Assembly: GCA_030267565.1 (NCBI GenBank) | Contig: BRXU01000004.1 | Location: forward strand, 3,912,501 to 3,976,500 | Origin: Pleodorina starrii | Lineage: Eukaryota; Chlorophyta; Chlorophyceae; Chlamydomonadales; Volvocaceae | DNA: 64,000 nt | Reading direction: 5' to 3' | Shown: positions 32,401 to 44,971 of the stretch, piece by piece | How positions within the stretch are numbered: the first letter of the stretch is position 1 | How the letters are laid out: every line of letters begins with the position of its first letter | Position numbers and translations under genes: made by a program | Notes under the pieces: generated by a model | What the model was told of the DNA's origin: nothing | Seen by the model: the letters and a program-made list of their open reading frames with translations, nothing else | The model's database searches: none

Positions 32401-35400
32401 TGCCCTTTACGGGACGGGTGACGGCCCACCAGATCCACTGTGCCGGACCTGATTGCGTCGCAGTCGATGTAAAGCGGCTGGAACCAACCTCCTTGGTCTT
32501 CTACGTTGTACCGGTATTCGGAGTTTGCTATGTTGCCCGCTCCCTCTCTGCGGTAGCGCCTGCGGTCACCGCCGCTAGCCCCCTTCCCTTCCTTGCCGTT
32601 ACAGCCCGCCTCTGCCCTCGCCCCTCCGTCCGTCCGTCCGCCTCTTCCTGCCCCCACCCCCGCCCCCACCCACCCACCCCGCAGCCACTCAGCCGCCGTA
32701 GACGCCGACGATGTGATTGTCAATCTGGTTCAGAGCCTGCGGTCACATGCCAAGGCGCTGCCCCGCGCCGCCACGTGGCTTCAGATGCTGCAGCTGAGCA
32801 GCCCAGTGCTGCCGCTGGATGGATGCGCCTACTACCTGGAGGTGGGGAGGGGGGGAGGGGGGGAGGGGGGAAGGGCCGCCGCGGCCGGGGCTCGGGGGCG
32901 GGAGGGAGGGGCGGGGCTGGAACGCGGGTGGCGCGGGGCGGTGCTGAGTCTCCCGCTGCGCGCGACGCCGAGGCCGACGCCTGTTTACAAACCCTCCTCC
33001 CCCTCTCGGCCCAGTCCCTCAGCCCACTGCCTCTTTGGACTGTCATTACGGTACTCTGTCCCCCCCTCGCCCCCAGCTCGGCTGCTCCTGAAGCTCTTTC
33101 CCCTCTCGCTGCTCCTCCGCGCCTTGCCGCCCCGTCCCGCCTTGCTGTCCCGCATCCTCTGGACTCCTAATTATCTATAGGGGACTGGCTGTCGCAACCA
33201 GCACCAATTACGCATTGCGCTCAAAAGTCCGCTCGCTGTCTGCCCCCCTCCCCAAACGGCTGCTGCCTGTCTGCCTGACTGCTGTTGCTGCTGCCCGGCT
33301 GTTGCTGCTGCCCGGCTGTTGCTGCTGCCCGGCTGTTGCTGCCCGGCTGTTGCTGCCCGGCTGCTGTTGCTGCTGTTGTTGCTGCCTGACTGCTGCCCGG
33401 CTGCCGCTGCTGGCGCCCAGGTGTTCATGGCTCTGGTGACCAACAGCAGCCGCACCGCCCCCAATGTGGTGGACAAGGCCACCGGCACCGTGTGGGTGTC
33501 CCCCACCCGCTGGAAGTCGCTGCTGACGGGGCAGTTCATGCGGGTGTTTGACACGGAGCGCAAGGCAATGCTGCTCAAGCAGGTGGGACGTATAAGGGGG
33601 GAGGGGGGGGGGCGGAGAGGCGAGAGGGGACGGGACCGAGGGCGAGACGGGATGGATGGAGGGAGGGAGGGATGGAGGGGGTTCAGGGTTGCCTCATAGG
33701 GTCTGGGTAAGGATGTGGTGGGCCAAGGGTGCAGAGCAGAGCGGGAGGGCGTGTGCTGGGAACCCGGGACCCGGCAGGGGGAGGAGGAAGGTCCCGGTGA
33801 TTTGTCTCGCACGCAAAAAAGGAGAGAGGAAGAGGTCAAGAGGATTGGTGGCCGAGCCTGGGCCAGGGGCAGGGCCCGGCCTGGGGCGGCCCGGCTAGAG
33901 CCGACCCGACCAAACCCGAACAGGGCCGCGGAGCAACCGCCCTGAGGCATCACATTCGCTCCCTGCCCCTACCCCCTGACTCGGCCTCCCCCCCTCACCT
34001 CCTCTCCTCCCCTAGGCCGCCACCGTCCGTGTGGACACCAACCGGGCCAACAAGACGTTCGGTATGTCCGATGTGGACTCACTCATGGAGGTGGTCATGG
34101 GCGTGTGGCTCAACCAGCGACAGGTGGGCAGAGGGGGGCCGGGGGGGGGGCCCGGGGGGTCCGAGCAGCCCTTTGCTTGCTTGGCCTGCAGGACTGGCCA
34201 CCGCGAGTCTGCTTGCTGGGTGGGGTGGGGGGGTTCCAGGGTTTAATCGGGGCTTTGCCGGGCAGGGAGTCTTGGCGTCCGCCTGCTGGCGATACCGGTA
34301 CCGGTATCACCTGCACTGCACCGCACTGAGCACGCTCAGGGTGCGCTGAGCCGCTGGTGCACCCCTCGATGCTGACTGCAACCACAGCAACAGCGCCGGC
34401 AAGTAACCATAACCGTAACCGTAGCCATAACCATAACCATAACCGTAACCGTAACCGTAATCGTAACCGGGCGCCTGCTGCCTGACCAGCTCACGCACCC
34501 GGCCCTGCCCGCCTGCCCCTTGGCCCTCACCCTCACCTGCACCTGCCCCTCCGTCTGCCCCTCCGTCTGCCCCTCCGTCTGCCCCTCCGCCTGCCCGCCC
34601 CTCCGTCTGCCTGCAGTCCGCTCTGAGCGACCTGGCCATGTCCTGGACCGCCATAGAGCCCGTGGGGGGCGGAGTGCTGGCGGTCAACATGGACGTCGAC
34701 CAGCTGACCAAGATTGCGGGTGAGGGCCAGAGAAGGGGGGGGCCGCCGCGCCGTGTCGCCGGCTCGCCGCGTGCTGTATGTGCTATGTGTGCTGTGCGTT
34801 CGTGTGCAGCGCCCATCACGCCCGTCACGCCCTAGGGTCGGACGCCCCAGGCACCGGACACCACTGGCACGGCACACCTCAGCTCCTCACGCCTATAACC
34901 TCCCCTGTACGCCGCTACACCCCGTCCCACCCCGATCCCCTTTACGCTTCAGCCCACGCGCTGGGCCCCGGCGTGATGCCCAACGACCACGAGGCGCTGC
35001 TGGACTTGTACTACAACACCGTACAGGCGGCTCGCGCCAGCCAGGCCGCCGCCCGCATCAAGTGGTCGGGTCTCACCACCGCCGCGCTGGGTACCGCCCT
35101 GGCGGCGGCGGAGCTGCTGCCGCCGCGCCCGCTCGCGCCGCGCGGCAACCCCGGCGCCGCGCGCCTGGGGGCCGTCGCGGCGTTGCTGCTGCGCCTCGCC
35201 GAGCCGGCGGCGGAGGAGATGCGGGCGGCGGCGGGGTTTCGGAGCAACCCGTTGTTTCAGGCGCTGGAGGCGGCCCTGGCGCGGATGCGCAGCGCGGTGG
35301 AGGCGGCGACTGTGCGGGAGGAGATTGGGGCGCCGCGCGGCGAGGCGGAGGAGGAGCGGCGCGTGGCGGCGGGCTGGGCAGCGCTGGAGGAGGCCGCGTC

Positions 35401-38400
35401 GGCGCTGGGCTCGGCGAAGGAGGCGTTCCGCGGGTTCGATGCGGGGGTGCGGGAGCAGATGATCCGCAGTGCGATGGAGGCGGCGGTGCGGGAGGGGCGC
35501 ACGCTCAGCGGCGAGGTGGGTGGGTGGGTGGGTGGGTGGTAACATGAAGATGGGGGGGGCGCAGCGATACCGGTAGTGGGGTGGGTGCGAGGTGGGTGAG
35601 TGGTCAGGTCCGGGGTTGGGGAGGCCGGGTTCGTGTATGTGGCGGTGTGGCCACACGCAGGGGGGTGCGGGGGCCAGTGGGCCACGGAGGGGAAGTGGGG
35701 ATGTGGGTGGCGGTACCGGGGGTCACCTCAACACCGGCCTCGGGCCCGTCCCCTACCTTCTTCACGTCACCTTCGCCGTACCTTCGTCGCACTCATCACC
35801 TGCCTTGCCCTCCTTTCCCCCTCTCCCCCGCCCCAGGGCGCGAACTCCCGCCGCCTCAGCCTGGCCCGCAGCCATATCGGCCGCAACACCCGCAACTCCG
35901 TCCTAGGCATGACCATGAGCCTCAGCGGCGACGGATCTGGGCCCGCGCCCGACGGCACCCCCACGCGCATCTCCCCTGCCGCCAGCGTCCCCTCGCCCGG
36001 CTCACCCGGCCAGAGCGCGCTGGCACGCGCCGCGTCGTCGCGTCTCGCCAGCATCAGCCCGCGCGGTTCCGCCGCCGTCGGCGCCGCCGCGGCCGCCGCC
36101 GCCGCCGCGGCGATGGGGCGGCCGCTCAGCGGTATCCAGCCGCGCGACCTGCGCGCCGCGCTGGCCAGCGCCCGCTGGTCTGCCGGCGAGAGCCTCGAGG
36201 AGGAGCCGCTGACGGCGGCGCTGACGCCGCGACGGTCGCAGCTGCGGGGGCCGTCTAGCATGCAGCTGCAGCAGCAGCGCAGCGTGCAGCGAACGGGACC
36301 ATTCGCCAGCGGCGGCGGCGCCGCCGCTGCCGCAGTAGCTGTTGCCGCCGGCGGCGGCAGTGCCGCCACTGCCGATGGCGCTTCTGCTGATGCCAATGCC
36401 GCCGGCGTTGATACCGCCGATGTCGCCGCTGCCGATCCTGCCGACGTCGACGCCGCGGACTTCGCCGCTGCCAATGACGCCGACGTCGACGCCGCCGCCG
36501 TCGCCGCTGCCGCTAGCGGCAAAGCCGCCGCGGAGCGGTTCAGCCTGGATCCAGACCTGGATTTAGATGCGGACGCGGATCCGGATTCGGACGGCGCGCT
36601 GGCGCAGCGGATGGCGGCTCTGCAGGACAGGTACGTCAGGCTGCGCTCGCGGCACAAGGAGACGCTGCGCGCCATAAACGCGGCCTACACCGCCGCCGCG
36701 GCCGCGGCCTCGGATGCCGCCGCCGCCGGCGATATGGCCGCAGCCGTCGCCGGCGCGGCGGCGCTGGGGCCGGGGCTGCCGTCGCCTGAGGTGATGGCGG
36801 CGCTGGGTCCCGCCGCCAAGCTGCGTCTGGTGGCTGAGCTGATGGCGGAACTGCATCAGGAGGTCGAGTACGGCGTCTGGCCGCAGTTGGACGACACGGT
36901 ACGCGCCGCCATCGGCGCGGCGCCGCCGACGCCGCCGCCTGCGGCGGCGGCGGCGGGCGCCGGAAGTCGGCCGACCTCGCCATTGCCGCCGCCGGGCGTG
37001 CGGCTGACGGTACGGCCGCTGTCGTCGCGGCTGTCGCGGCCTTCACCCGCCGCCGCGGACGCGGCGGCGGCGGCGGCGGCCGAAGGTGGCGGCGGGGCGT
37101 TGGCGGCGGAGGACAGTAGCGCGTCGAGCGTGGCGGCGGTGGAGGGGCTGCCGGCGCGGGGTGGCGGCGAGGAAGGGATGCACGACGCAGCTGGCGGCCT
37201 GGGCGGCGGAGGCGGCGGAGGCGGCGGCAGCGGCGGCGGCGAAGGGTATGGGGTTCTGGAGCAGGAGGGGGAGAGGGAGGAGGAGGGCGAGGGTCCGCAC
37301 CCAGCGGAGGTGGCGGAGGTGACGGGGCGGCTGCACGCGCACGCGGGGCACGTGGGCCAGGTCATGGCGGCGGCGGCGCTGGAGACGGCGGCGCTGGCGG
37401 CGGCACTGGACGACCTGGCGTCCTGGCAGGCGCCGCGGTCTCGGAGCAACAGCGTTCGGCGACCCGGTGGCGGCGTCACCGCCGACGGCTTCGCCGCCCC
37501 CACGCTGCCGAGCTACGCCGGCTCCGAAGGCGGCGCCAGCGGCGGTGGCGGCGGACCGTCCTTGGATGGCGGCGGTGGTAGCGGCGGCGGCGCCGCCGCC
37601 GCCACCGCACCGTGGATGGCTGTGGGCGCCAACGATCTGTACGGCAGCGGCGGCGGCGCCGCCGCCGCCAGCCGCGTCCCCTCCCTGCTGCGCCGCATCT
37701 CCACCGTGCACCGTCTGCACTCCGCCAGCCCCGTGTCGCCGGCGTACGGCGCCGCCCTGTCTGGTGCCTACCCCGACGCCTGGCTCCCGCCGGGCTCCCG
37801 CCCCACGTCCGCGCCCTCCCGCGGCGGCCCCTTCAGCGCCGGCTCCTATATGAGCGACCGAAGCGACGCGGGCGGTGGCAGCTCCCGCGGCGCCGCAGGC
37901 GCGGGCGCCGGGTCCGCCGGCAGTGAGGGGGGCCCCACTGACCCGTGGGACGGGCTGCCCCTCGACGCCGACCCACGGGACACTGTGTATCTGGATGCGC
38001 TGCGCGCGCTGCACCTGGCGGCGGAGGCGCAGTCGGCGACGGCGGCGAGCGACGTGGGGCCGCTGGTGGCGGCGGTGCGGGAGGTGGTGCGGCTGATGGG
38101 CGGCCAGCCGCAAATCACGGGCGACGGGCGGGTGATTGAGTTCTTCCCGCGCCGCGTGCCCACGGGTGAGTGGGTGGGTACGTGCATGTGTACTGTTGCA
38201 GTACTTTTTGCGGCGTGAGTGCACCCCGCTGCGATTTTCTCTTTATACCCCGTGTGAGTGTACCAGCCTGCCCAGCCCGCCCATCAGGTTGCCGCCCTTT
38301 TCCTTCCTTTCCCCCCCCCCCCACATCCCCTCGCCCTAATACCTCTTTCCAAGACAGAACCTCGGGCCCGGCCCCCACACCCCACCCCACCCCACCCGCG

Positions 38401-39943
38401 CCCCCGCCCGCTCCGCCCTCTCCTCAGACTGGCGGCACCCCGTGCTCCGCAGCTCCCTCACCCGCCTCTACATCTACGTCTGCGGCTCCCTGCTGCAGCA
38501 GCACGAGCGAGCCGCGCTACTGCGGGAGGCGACCGCCGACCTGGACCAGCGCCACGCAGCCCTGGCAGCCGCCGCGGAGGAGCTGACGGCCAAGGCCGCG
38601 GCGCTGCGCCGACTGGAGGCGTCGCTGGGCGCGCAGCTGGCGACGCTGGCCGCCTGCGTGACCCACGGGTCGGTGCTGATGGACCGCCTCGCCAAGCTCG
38701 ATGAGACGAGCGGCGCGCTGCGCGCGCGCGTCGAGGGCGCACAGGCGACGGAGCGCGGGCCGCCGTCGCCGCCGAGGGCGGGCAGCACGGCGGGGTCGCT
38801 GTCGCGTGTGGGTTCGACCCACGCAGTGACGGCGGCGCCGGCGTCGCCGTCGCGGGCGCCCTCCGCGCGCGGCCCCTCGATGCTGTCGCGGTCCTCCCTC
38901 TCCAGCCTGCCGTCAGCGTCCGCTCCGCCAACCGCCCGGGGCTCCCACGCGGCGTCGCACGCATTGAATGAGTTGGCAGTGGTGGCGGCGGCGGCGGCCG
39001 CCGCCGCCGCGACAGCGGCGGCGTACGTCGTCCCGGCTGGGGCTGCCGCTGAGGGCGGCGCCGGCACCAGCGTCAGCAGCGTCAGCAGCGCGCCCGCGAC
39101 GCCCATGCCGCCATTGTCGCCGCCGGCATTGGCGGCGTCGGCGTCGGTGGGCGGCCGGGGCATTGTTGCGTCTTCCAGTTTCAAGCCGCCGAGCAGGGTG
39201 GTGTTGTTCTCGGTGGAGGAGTGGGAGGACGTGAGGGTCGTGGTGGCGGGCCTGGCGGTGACGGTGGCGCGCGTGCGTTCCGCCGCGGGGCGGCTGGCTT
39301 CCGTATTCCGGAGGAGCGACATCGGCGACATCGGCGGCGGCGGCGGCGGCGGTGCCGGTGCCGACAGCGCTCAAGCGGAGGTGAGCTCACACGTAGCCTC
39401 TTGGTCCGGGTGCTCCAGGGCGCTAGGCGGCTTAGGGCCCGTCAGCAAGCACGGTGACAAGCCTGTCTCAACCCCTGCAGCGGCGCATGCGCCATGCGGT
39501 CCTGCGGTGCCGAACTTGGGGTACTCGGCGGCGCGGAGCATGCTTTCTGTGCGTGCATCCAGTTGTTCACTAAGTCTGTGGCCGAGCACCGGCACCGGTA
39601 CTCACGTCTTGACCGAGCAAACACCCACACCCACACACATGCACAACCGGTTGTACCGCATGAGGTGGCCTGCACCCTCCCCCTTGCTTCGCGCTCGACC
39701 AGTGTGACCCACCCCAACCGTCCTGTCCTCGCGCTTCTTGATTGCCCCCACCGCCACCACCACCACCACCACCACCCAGCAGGCACCCGCCCAGGCCCAA
39801 GCCCAAGCCCAGGCAGCCCCTCCCGGCCAGCTCCTCGCCCTGGCCCCCCGCCTGCCCAGCGGCGACCACATCCTGGAGGTACACGTCCAAGTGGCCGCCG
39901 AGAACCCCACCGGGGCGGCTTCCTCAGACAGCTCTTCCAACAC

Positions 39944-39982
<39 letters not shown>

Positions 39983-42709
39983 CGGGCAAGTAAAATTCGC
40001 GGAGTCTGCGCCGCCCAGCGGAGCTGGTGGCCTGGGGCCCGCGGCGGCGGCAGCGGCCGATGCAGACGCCAGCGACGCCGGCCCGTCGTCGGCGCGGCCC
40101 GACCTCTTGTCCTTCGTCGTGGAGTTGCCGCTGGCGACGTCGGACGGCTCGACTGCGCCGCCGCGTGTGGCGGCGAGTACGGCAACAGCCGCCGCCGCCG
40201 CTGCCATCGCCGCCGCCGCCACTGAGGAGGTGGCGGCGCCAGCCGCGGCCGAGGCGGCGGGTCCCACGGCCGGCGCCGAAGGCGGTGACGACGGCAGCAG
40301 CAGCAGCACCGGTAGCGGCAGTGAGGACGAGCATGAGGCAGGCAGTCCCCATCGGCGCCGGCGCGGCGGCAAGGCGGCGGCGCCGCCGGTCTCAAGCGCG
40401 GGAGCGCCCGGCGGTGCCGCCGCCGACCCGGCGGATGTCCCGGCCGCGCCGACTCCAGCTGTCAGTCCGGAGGTTAGCGAGGTGCTGCCGGCGCCGCCGG
40501 GGTTCTACCTGAAGATGGCGCTGCGGCGGGCGCATGCGGTGAGGGGGCGGCGGGGAGGCCTCCCTTGCGGTTTCAGACGGGGAACGGGCCAGGTTGGGCA
40601 GAGAAGGGATGTGCGGAGGGCGGTTGGGCAGCGGCGCTCCTCGTTGCCAGCAACGGCCGGCCGTGTTTAGCCCTTGAATCCCCACCAGCGGTCGGCGAGC
40701 ATACCGTAGCCTTGCGGGCGATGCGATAGCAGGGGCGCCACCGCCAGCATCCCCAGTTCCCCACGCGCCGCACCTCCCCTTCCCAACCACGCGCCTACCG
40801 GCATTGGACACGTGCCGATGCGCTACTGTTGGTTCTCGCAGGCACCGGCCGGCGCCGCCGGCAGCGGCTTCGGAGGCCGCCCCGCCGACCTGAGCGCGCT
40901 GCCGCCCGGTGAGGCGCTGGTGCAGCTAAGCGACACGATGCTGCGCCGCTCCGCACTGGCAGCGGTCCGCAAGCACCGAGGTGGCGGCGGGGGCGGGGGC
41001 GGAAGGGCCGCACGCGGCGGCGGCGGCCACCGAGCCGCGGTCGCGGCCGCCGCTGCGGCCCAGGCGGCCCGCGTCCTGGGCCCGGCGCCGTCGCACTACG
41101 AGAGGCGGCCCATGACGGCGCGGGCGTTCGTGGAGGGGGTCATGGCGCAGGCGCGGGAGGAGCAGCTGCAGCGGCTGTACGGGTGAGTGTGCTGCTGCCG
41201 TACAGATTGGGATGGTTTGCGCGCGGTCAGGCGTGCGCGTCGTCCGTCGGACGCGTGAGCGTGATGGGAACGCAGCGGAGCGGAGGGAGCGGTGGAATGT
41301 GTTCCGTCGGGGCGGGGCGGGGCGGGGCGGGGTTTCTTGCAGCCGGCCCCGCCCCCTTGGTGTGGCGGGTGCGCGAACGCGTATGTGTTGCCGCCCCAGT
41401 GTTTCCGTCCATGGCGCGACAGCGCTGCCCACTGCTGCTCCTGGCTCCGTCCAGTGTTGGTGCCGACCACACCCATGCCATTGCGCATCTGCATGCAAGA
41501 GATGAGAGGCCTTTTGTGCCCTTTGTGGCCGCTTCGCCTCGCCTCCGGACCCGGGCGCGACGCGCCCGCCGCACATCCTTCCCCCAGGATGTGGTCCGTG
41601 ACCTTACCGCGCCCTCCGCCTGCCCCCCCTCCGCCAGGTCCGCCGGTCCCATGCCCCTCGGCGGGCTACCGGAGGTGGAGGGCATCGCCCGAATGGACGA
41701 GGCCGAGGCGGCCGCCCTCGTCTCGCAGCAGCACACGCTGCAGCTGGGCGGCCCGCACCCGGAGCCCGTCACGGCGCTGGAGGCGCTGATCTGGGAGCAC
41801 AAGGAGGAGGCCGCCGCCGCCAGCGCCGCCGCCGCCAGTGCGGTCGCGGACGCGCTGTCGGCCGCAGCCGCAGCCGCCGGCGCGAGCCTGGCGCAGCAGC
41901 ACCAGCAGCACCAGCCGCTGCCGCGGCAGCGGCAGCAGCACGAGCCGGTGGGCCCGGCCGGGGCGGCGCTGAAGCGGCGCGGCCTGGCGTCGGCGCGGCA
42001 GCGCGGGGCGCGCTCGCCGCCGAGGCAGCAGCCCGACGACCCTACAGGGGCGGCGCAGGGCGGTCATTTGGCGGGTGGGGTCACGGGCAGCCGGATGGCG
42101 ACGCTGCCGCCCATGGCTGCCGTCGGTGGCGGCGACGTGACCCTGCGCCCGCGCAGCGCTCACCTGGGCAACTACCCGGGGCTGCAGGTAGGTCGCGAGT
42201 GAGGAGTGACCCATGGGTCTGGCAGGTTGTCCTGGATTGTACGGCATATCTGCATAGGCATAAGCTGGTTTTGACCGCGCTGATGCGGTGCCGGCAATGT
42301 CTCGTGTTGTGTCTTGTGTATGGTTTGCAGCGCTCCGTTGGGTGGGGCAAAGGCTGTCGTCGAATGAGCCTCTCGGTTTTCAAAAGCGGCTACGGACTTG
42401 GGTCCCGCGGCGCCGTCGTCGGATGCGCTCGTGCCTGCGCGCCGTCGCGGTCTGCGACATGCCGGTGCCAGCCACTGGCGGCCCTCGCCGTCGCCTCGCC
42501 GTCCCCTCACCGTCCCCTTACCTCGGGCCACCTGGCTGCGGTTCTTGTTTTTACACCTCGCCGTCCGCCGCCGCGGCTGCGCTGCGCTTTCCCCGCCGCA
42601 GGTCGACGCCGGCGGGCGCCTCGTGGACTGGCGGCTGCCTATTCTCGCGCCCTTTGCGCCGGGCCAGCAGGCCCTTCACCGGGGCGCGCCGGCGGAGCGG
42701 AAAACCTGA
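26404..42709 (+). CDS. Giant uncharacterised coiled-coil and low-complexity protein, 22 exons (2,716 aa)
   Basis: Exons: 26404-26517, 26641-27005, 27363-27720, 28268-28384, 28599-28718, 29015-29133, 29671-29867, 30299-30360, 30821-30968, 31456-31685, 32061-32248, 32685-32841, 33421-33582, 34016-34123, 34617-34719, 34953-35515, 35837-38165, 38428-39380, 39780-40538, 40842-41182, 41638-42187, 42602-42709. Every junction agrees in phase across 8,151 coding bases. Residues about 310-480 form a coiled coil (RQKEEIEAQAEKERTELK and similar). Residues about 485-850 are folded-looking and hydrophobic (SLPLTDWLRTMKENNVPLTP, LPITWYRFVRAPLGTISPP, KATGTVWVSPTRWKSLLTGQ). Residues about 1040-2500 are Ala/Gly/Ser-rich with short helical islands (DWRHPVLRSSLTRLYIYVCG) and a run of about 12 Gln. 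The C-terminal exon is LVDWRLPILAPFAPG. No signal peptide, transmembrane span, ATPase or kinase motif is visible. I do not recognise the family; a scaffold or cytoskeletal role is only a guess. A split into two genes is possible but no internal stop or start forces it. Confidence 0.82.
26611..26636 (+). repeat. CCAAC pentamer run before acceptor of exon 2
   Basis: Five or more CCAAC/CCCAA units end a few bases from the CAG acceptor of exon 2 and take the place of a polypyrimidine tract. Confidence 0.85.
27313..27342 (+). repeat. CCAAC pentamer run before acceptor of exon 3
   Basis: The same pentamer as in the preceding intron, again within about 20 bases of the acceptor (exon 3 starts at 27363). 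Confidence 0.85.
33282..33400 (+). repeat. CTG-rich imperfect tandem repeat in intron
   Basis: Repeated units of the type gctgttgctgctgcccg fill the 3' part of the intron before exon 13 of the giant gene. The frame is open through it into the exon, so retention of this segment would add Leu/Pro/Cys-rich residues. Confidence 0.75.
34403..34468 (+). repeat. Eleven (G/A)TAACC hexamers in intron
   Basis: Eleven hexamers, mostly GTAACC or ATAACC with one GTAGCC and one GTAATC, lie in the intron between exons 14 and 15 of the giant gene. The unit is not the TTTTAGGG telomere repeat of Chlamydomonas. Confidence 0.9.
34546..34612 (+). repeat. 12-bp CT-rich tandem repeat before exon 15
   Basis: About five units of tgcccctccgtc directly precede the acceptor of exon 15 (exon starts at 34617) and form its polypyrimidine tract. 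Confidence 0.8.
39943..39978 (+). repeat. CAG run coding poly-Gln in giant protein
   Basis: About 12 uninterrupted CAG codons in exon 19 of the giant gene, flanked by Ser/Asn/Thr and Arg/His. Confidence 0.9.
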
Positions 42710-44971
42710 GCAGTGGTCGGTGCTCTGGGCCCCCGCGGAGCCGAAGCAGCGGACCGCCGCGGGCCGGCCGACCCCGGGCAGCGGACCGACCGAACCACCT
42801 CCAGCTGCCCAGCCCGTCTTTCTCCTTGCCTCCCCAAGCGTGCTGTTCTCGCCCGGCCGCCTCAAACGAGGGCTTTCTCCCGGGTTGAACGCGGCGAAAA
42901 AGGCCGCATGTTTAAGAATTTCAATAAAGTATGTTCGGGAGCTGTGCAGCGCAGCAGGACGGGGGCATCCGCTGACCGCCCCCCTCACTGGCTGACTGAC
43001 AGACTGACCTCACCTGACCCAGGCGGCCACGGTTCTGTCGCGCGCCCGTGGTGTGGTTTCGGTGCCGCCTTGTGTCGCGCACCTGTCGTGCGTTGTCTGC
43101 CGCCGTCCGCGCCCTTGCGGATGCCTGATTACGAGGGCCAGCATGTCGGCCCTCCAGGCTCAGACCCCGGTGTGCAAATCTGTGTTCCGCCCTTCCACAG
43201 CACGCTCGTGCCAACGCCGCCTGCGGCCCGCGACAGGCGTCCGCCCCTCTGCCCCTGTCCATGTACATAGCGGTGCGATATTGCGAGAGGGCGAGTCGTG
43301 CGGGTCGTGGGACGTCAATGACTGAATTTAAATTTAAGTGTTACACGGGGTTGCGCACGCTGCGGGCGGCGCTGTAGTTCCTATGAGTTGTCAGGGCTGT
43401 GTTGCGCTGTCCTGTGGTTTGGCGAACGTACGGATGGATGGACGGCATCGGAGCTGACGGATGGGTGTTGGGGCATCAACGCAGTATACATTGTCATGAC
43501 CGGCGGTCCAACCGGGTTTCGGGACGAATTTATATACGGTATGCATAAATGTACATTCCTCTCGCGCGCGCAGTCTTCAGCCTGACGATCCGGAGAGTCA
43601 GTGCAATTTCTTGGTGTTGTTGGAACGTTGCGATAAGGGTTGTGACACTTTTGTTACCGGGCGGCCGGGCGGAGCGAGGGCGAGGGCGGAGGCGGTAGGG
43701 GCGGAGCGAATTGGGTTTTCGCGCGGGCTACGGCCACGGCTAACTCGGCTTTGGCGGGTGTAATAATGCTCGGGCCGACTGGCTCGGTTATGCAGGGTGT
43801 TGCTGCGGGAGACTGGGCTGCAACGAGGAGGCTTGTGAAGGGGCCTGCGCCGTGCTGTCTGCTACCGTATGCAATAGCAGGCCAGCCCATGGTAGTGCCA
43901 TCAGACGAACAGAGTCCGGGGCGCCCCTGACACCGACGGCCATGTAGGATTTCCGCTCCAGTGGCAGCGGGGAGCCAGTGCTGCGCGTGTGCTCTGCACC
44001 TGGCGGCGCCGCAAGGTCGGGTGTCTTGGCATTTGCCGAGTTGCCCCAGCACTGCCGAAACCAGGTTGTCATCACCGGGATCTCCAATGCTCTGGTCACG
44101 GGGGTTGTGCAGCCGACGTCAAATGATCCCTGGAGGCTTGCCGACGCTGGAAAGCGGAATGTAAGTAGAGGAGTGCGGTTGCGAGGAAAAGGCGGGAAGG
44201 GCTGCGAGGCCGCTCTGCGAGATGGCCAAACCCTCGTTCATGGCATGTTTCACGGGACGTCCGTGTGCCGGCAGGACGTTATTGTTAAGGGCGGATTGCG
44301 TGACGCGGGCCTCGGCACTCGTGCACGGCGCAAAACAAGGTGCTTTGAGATTGGCGCGTTTAAGGTCAGTGTTGGGGCGCGTGGGGGGTTGGCGCAGCTG
44401 TGCGCAACTCACATGGGTTCTCCCCTTGCTGGCTCTCAGCAGCTCTGCGTGCTTCACATGATTTACGACTGGACGTACGATAGCCTGGACGAAAGTCGTT
44501 TGTAGTTATGCTGTCGGAAAAGAAGGGGCAGGCCTACAAGGAGAATTTAAGTTGGAACCTAATGACCAAAGATAAGGGTTCATTACCTGCTCATTCCACC
44601 GGCAAACCATCGGACAAGCAAGCCACGTGAACCACCAACGTACAGTCCCCCTGCCTGCCCATCTGCCTGTCACACGAGGGCTGTATTTGTGGCCAGTCAA
44701 TAGAATTCTGTAGTGTGCATATTAAAGCTTAACAGAGCCGAAAGCCCTAGTGGTAGCCCAGCCGCCTGCCCTTTCTACAGCACCGCATCATTACCGTAAT
44801 GCGCGCAGCACCGCTTGACCTCAGAATGCTATAGCGCCTGTTCATCCCGCAGCCCGGGCGAGGGATTTCAGGATGAATAGGCCAGTAAAAGTCAGTTTTA
44901 GCTGAACGCGCAGCCTAGAGCGGATTGGAACTGCTGTGCCAGTTGCGAAGTCGCTTTCCGGAGTATAGACG
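42710..44971. other. 3' UTR and spacer before the NIT2-like gene
   Basis: No gene is recognised. Frames up to 185 codons on either strand lack motifs and plausible exon chains. The 3' UTR of the giant gene probably extends to the TGTAA at 43759. An AATAAA at about 42922 is present but that signal is not typical of chlorophytes. Confidence 0.45.
43759..43763 (+). terminator. TGTAA, possible poly(A) signal of giant gene
   Basis: First plus-strand TGTAA noticed after the stop at 42709, about 1,050 bases downstream; long but within the range of algal 3' UTRs. Confidence 0.35.

Noticed and set aside
34403..34468. Hexamer array as an interstitial telomere
   Set aside because: The unit does not match TTTTAGGG or TTTAGGG, the algal and plant telomere repeats.
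35767..36675. Long antisense frame (about 300 codons) opposite exon 17
   Set aside because: It is an Ala/Ser-rich mirror of the GC-rich sense exon, with no motif or exon chain of its own. The same holds for the antisense frames opposite the NIT2-like, ankyrin and LEA-like genes.
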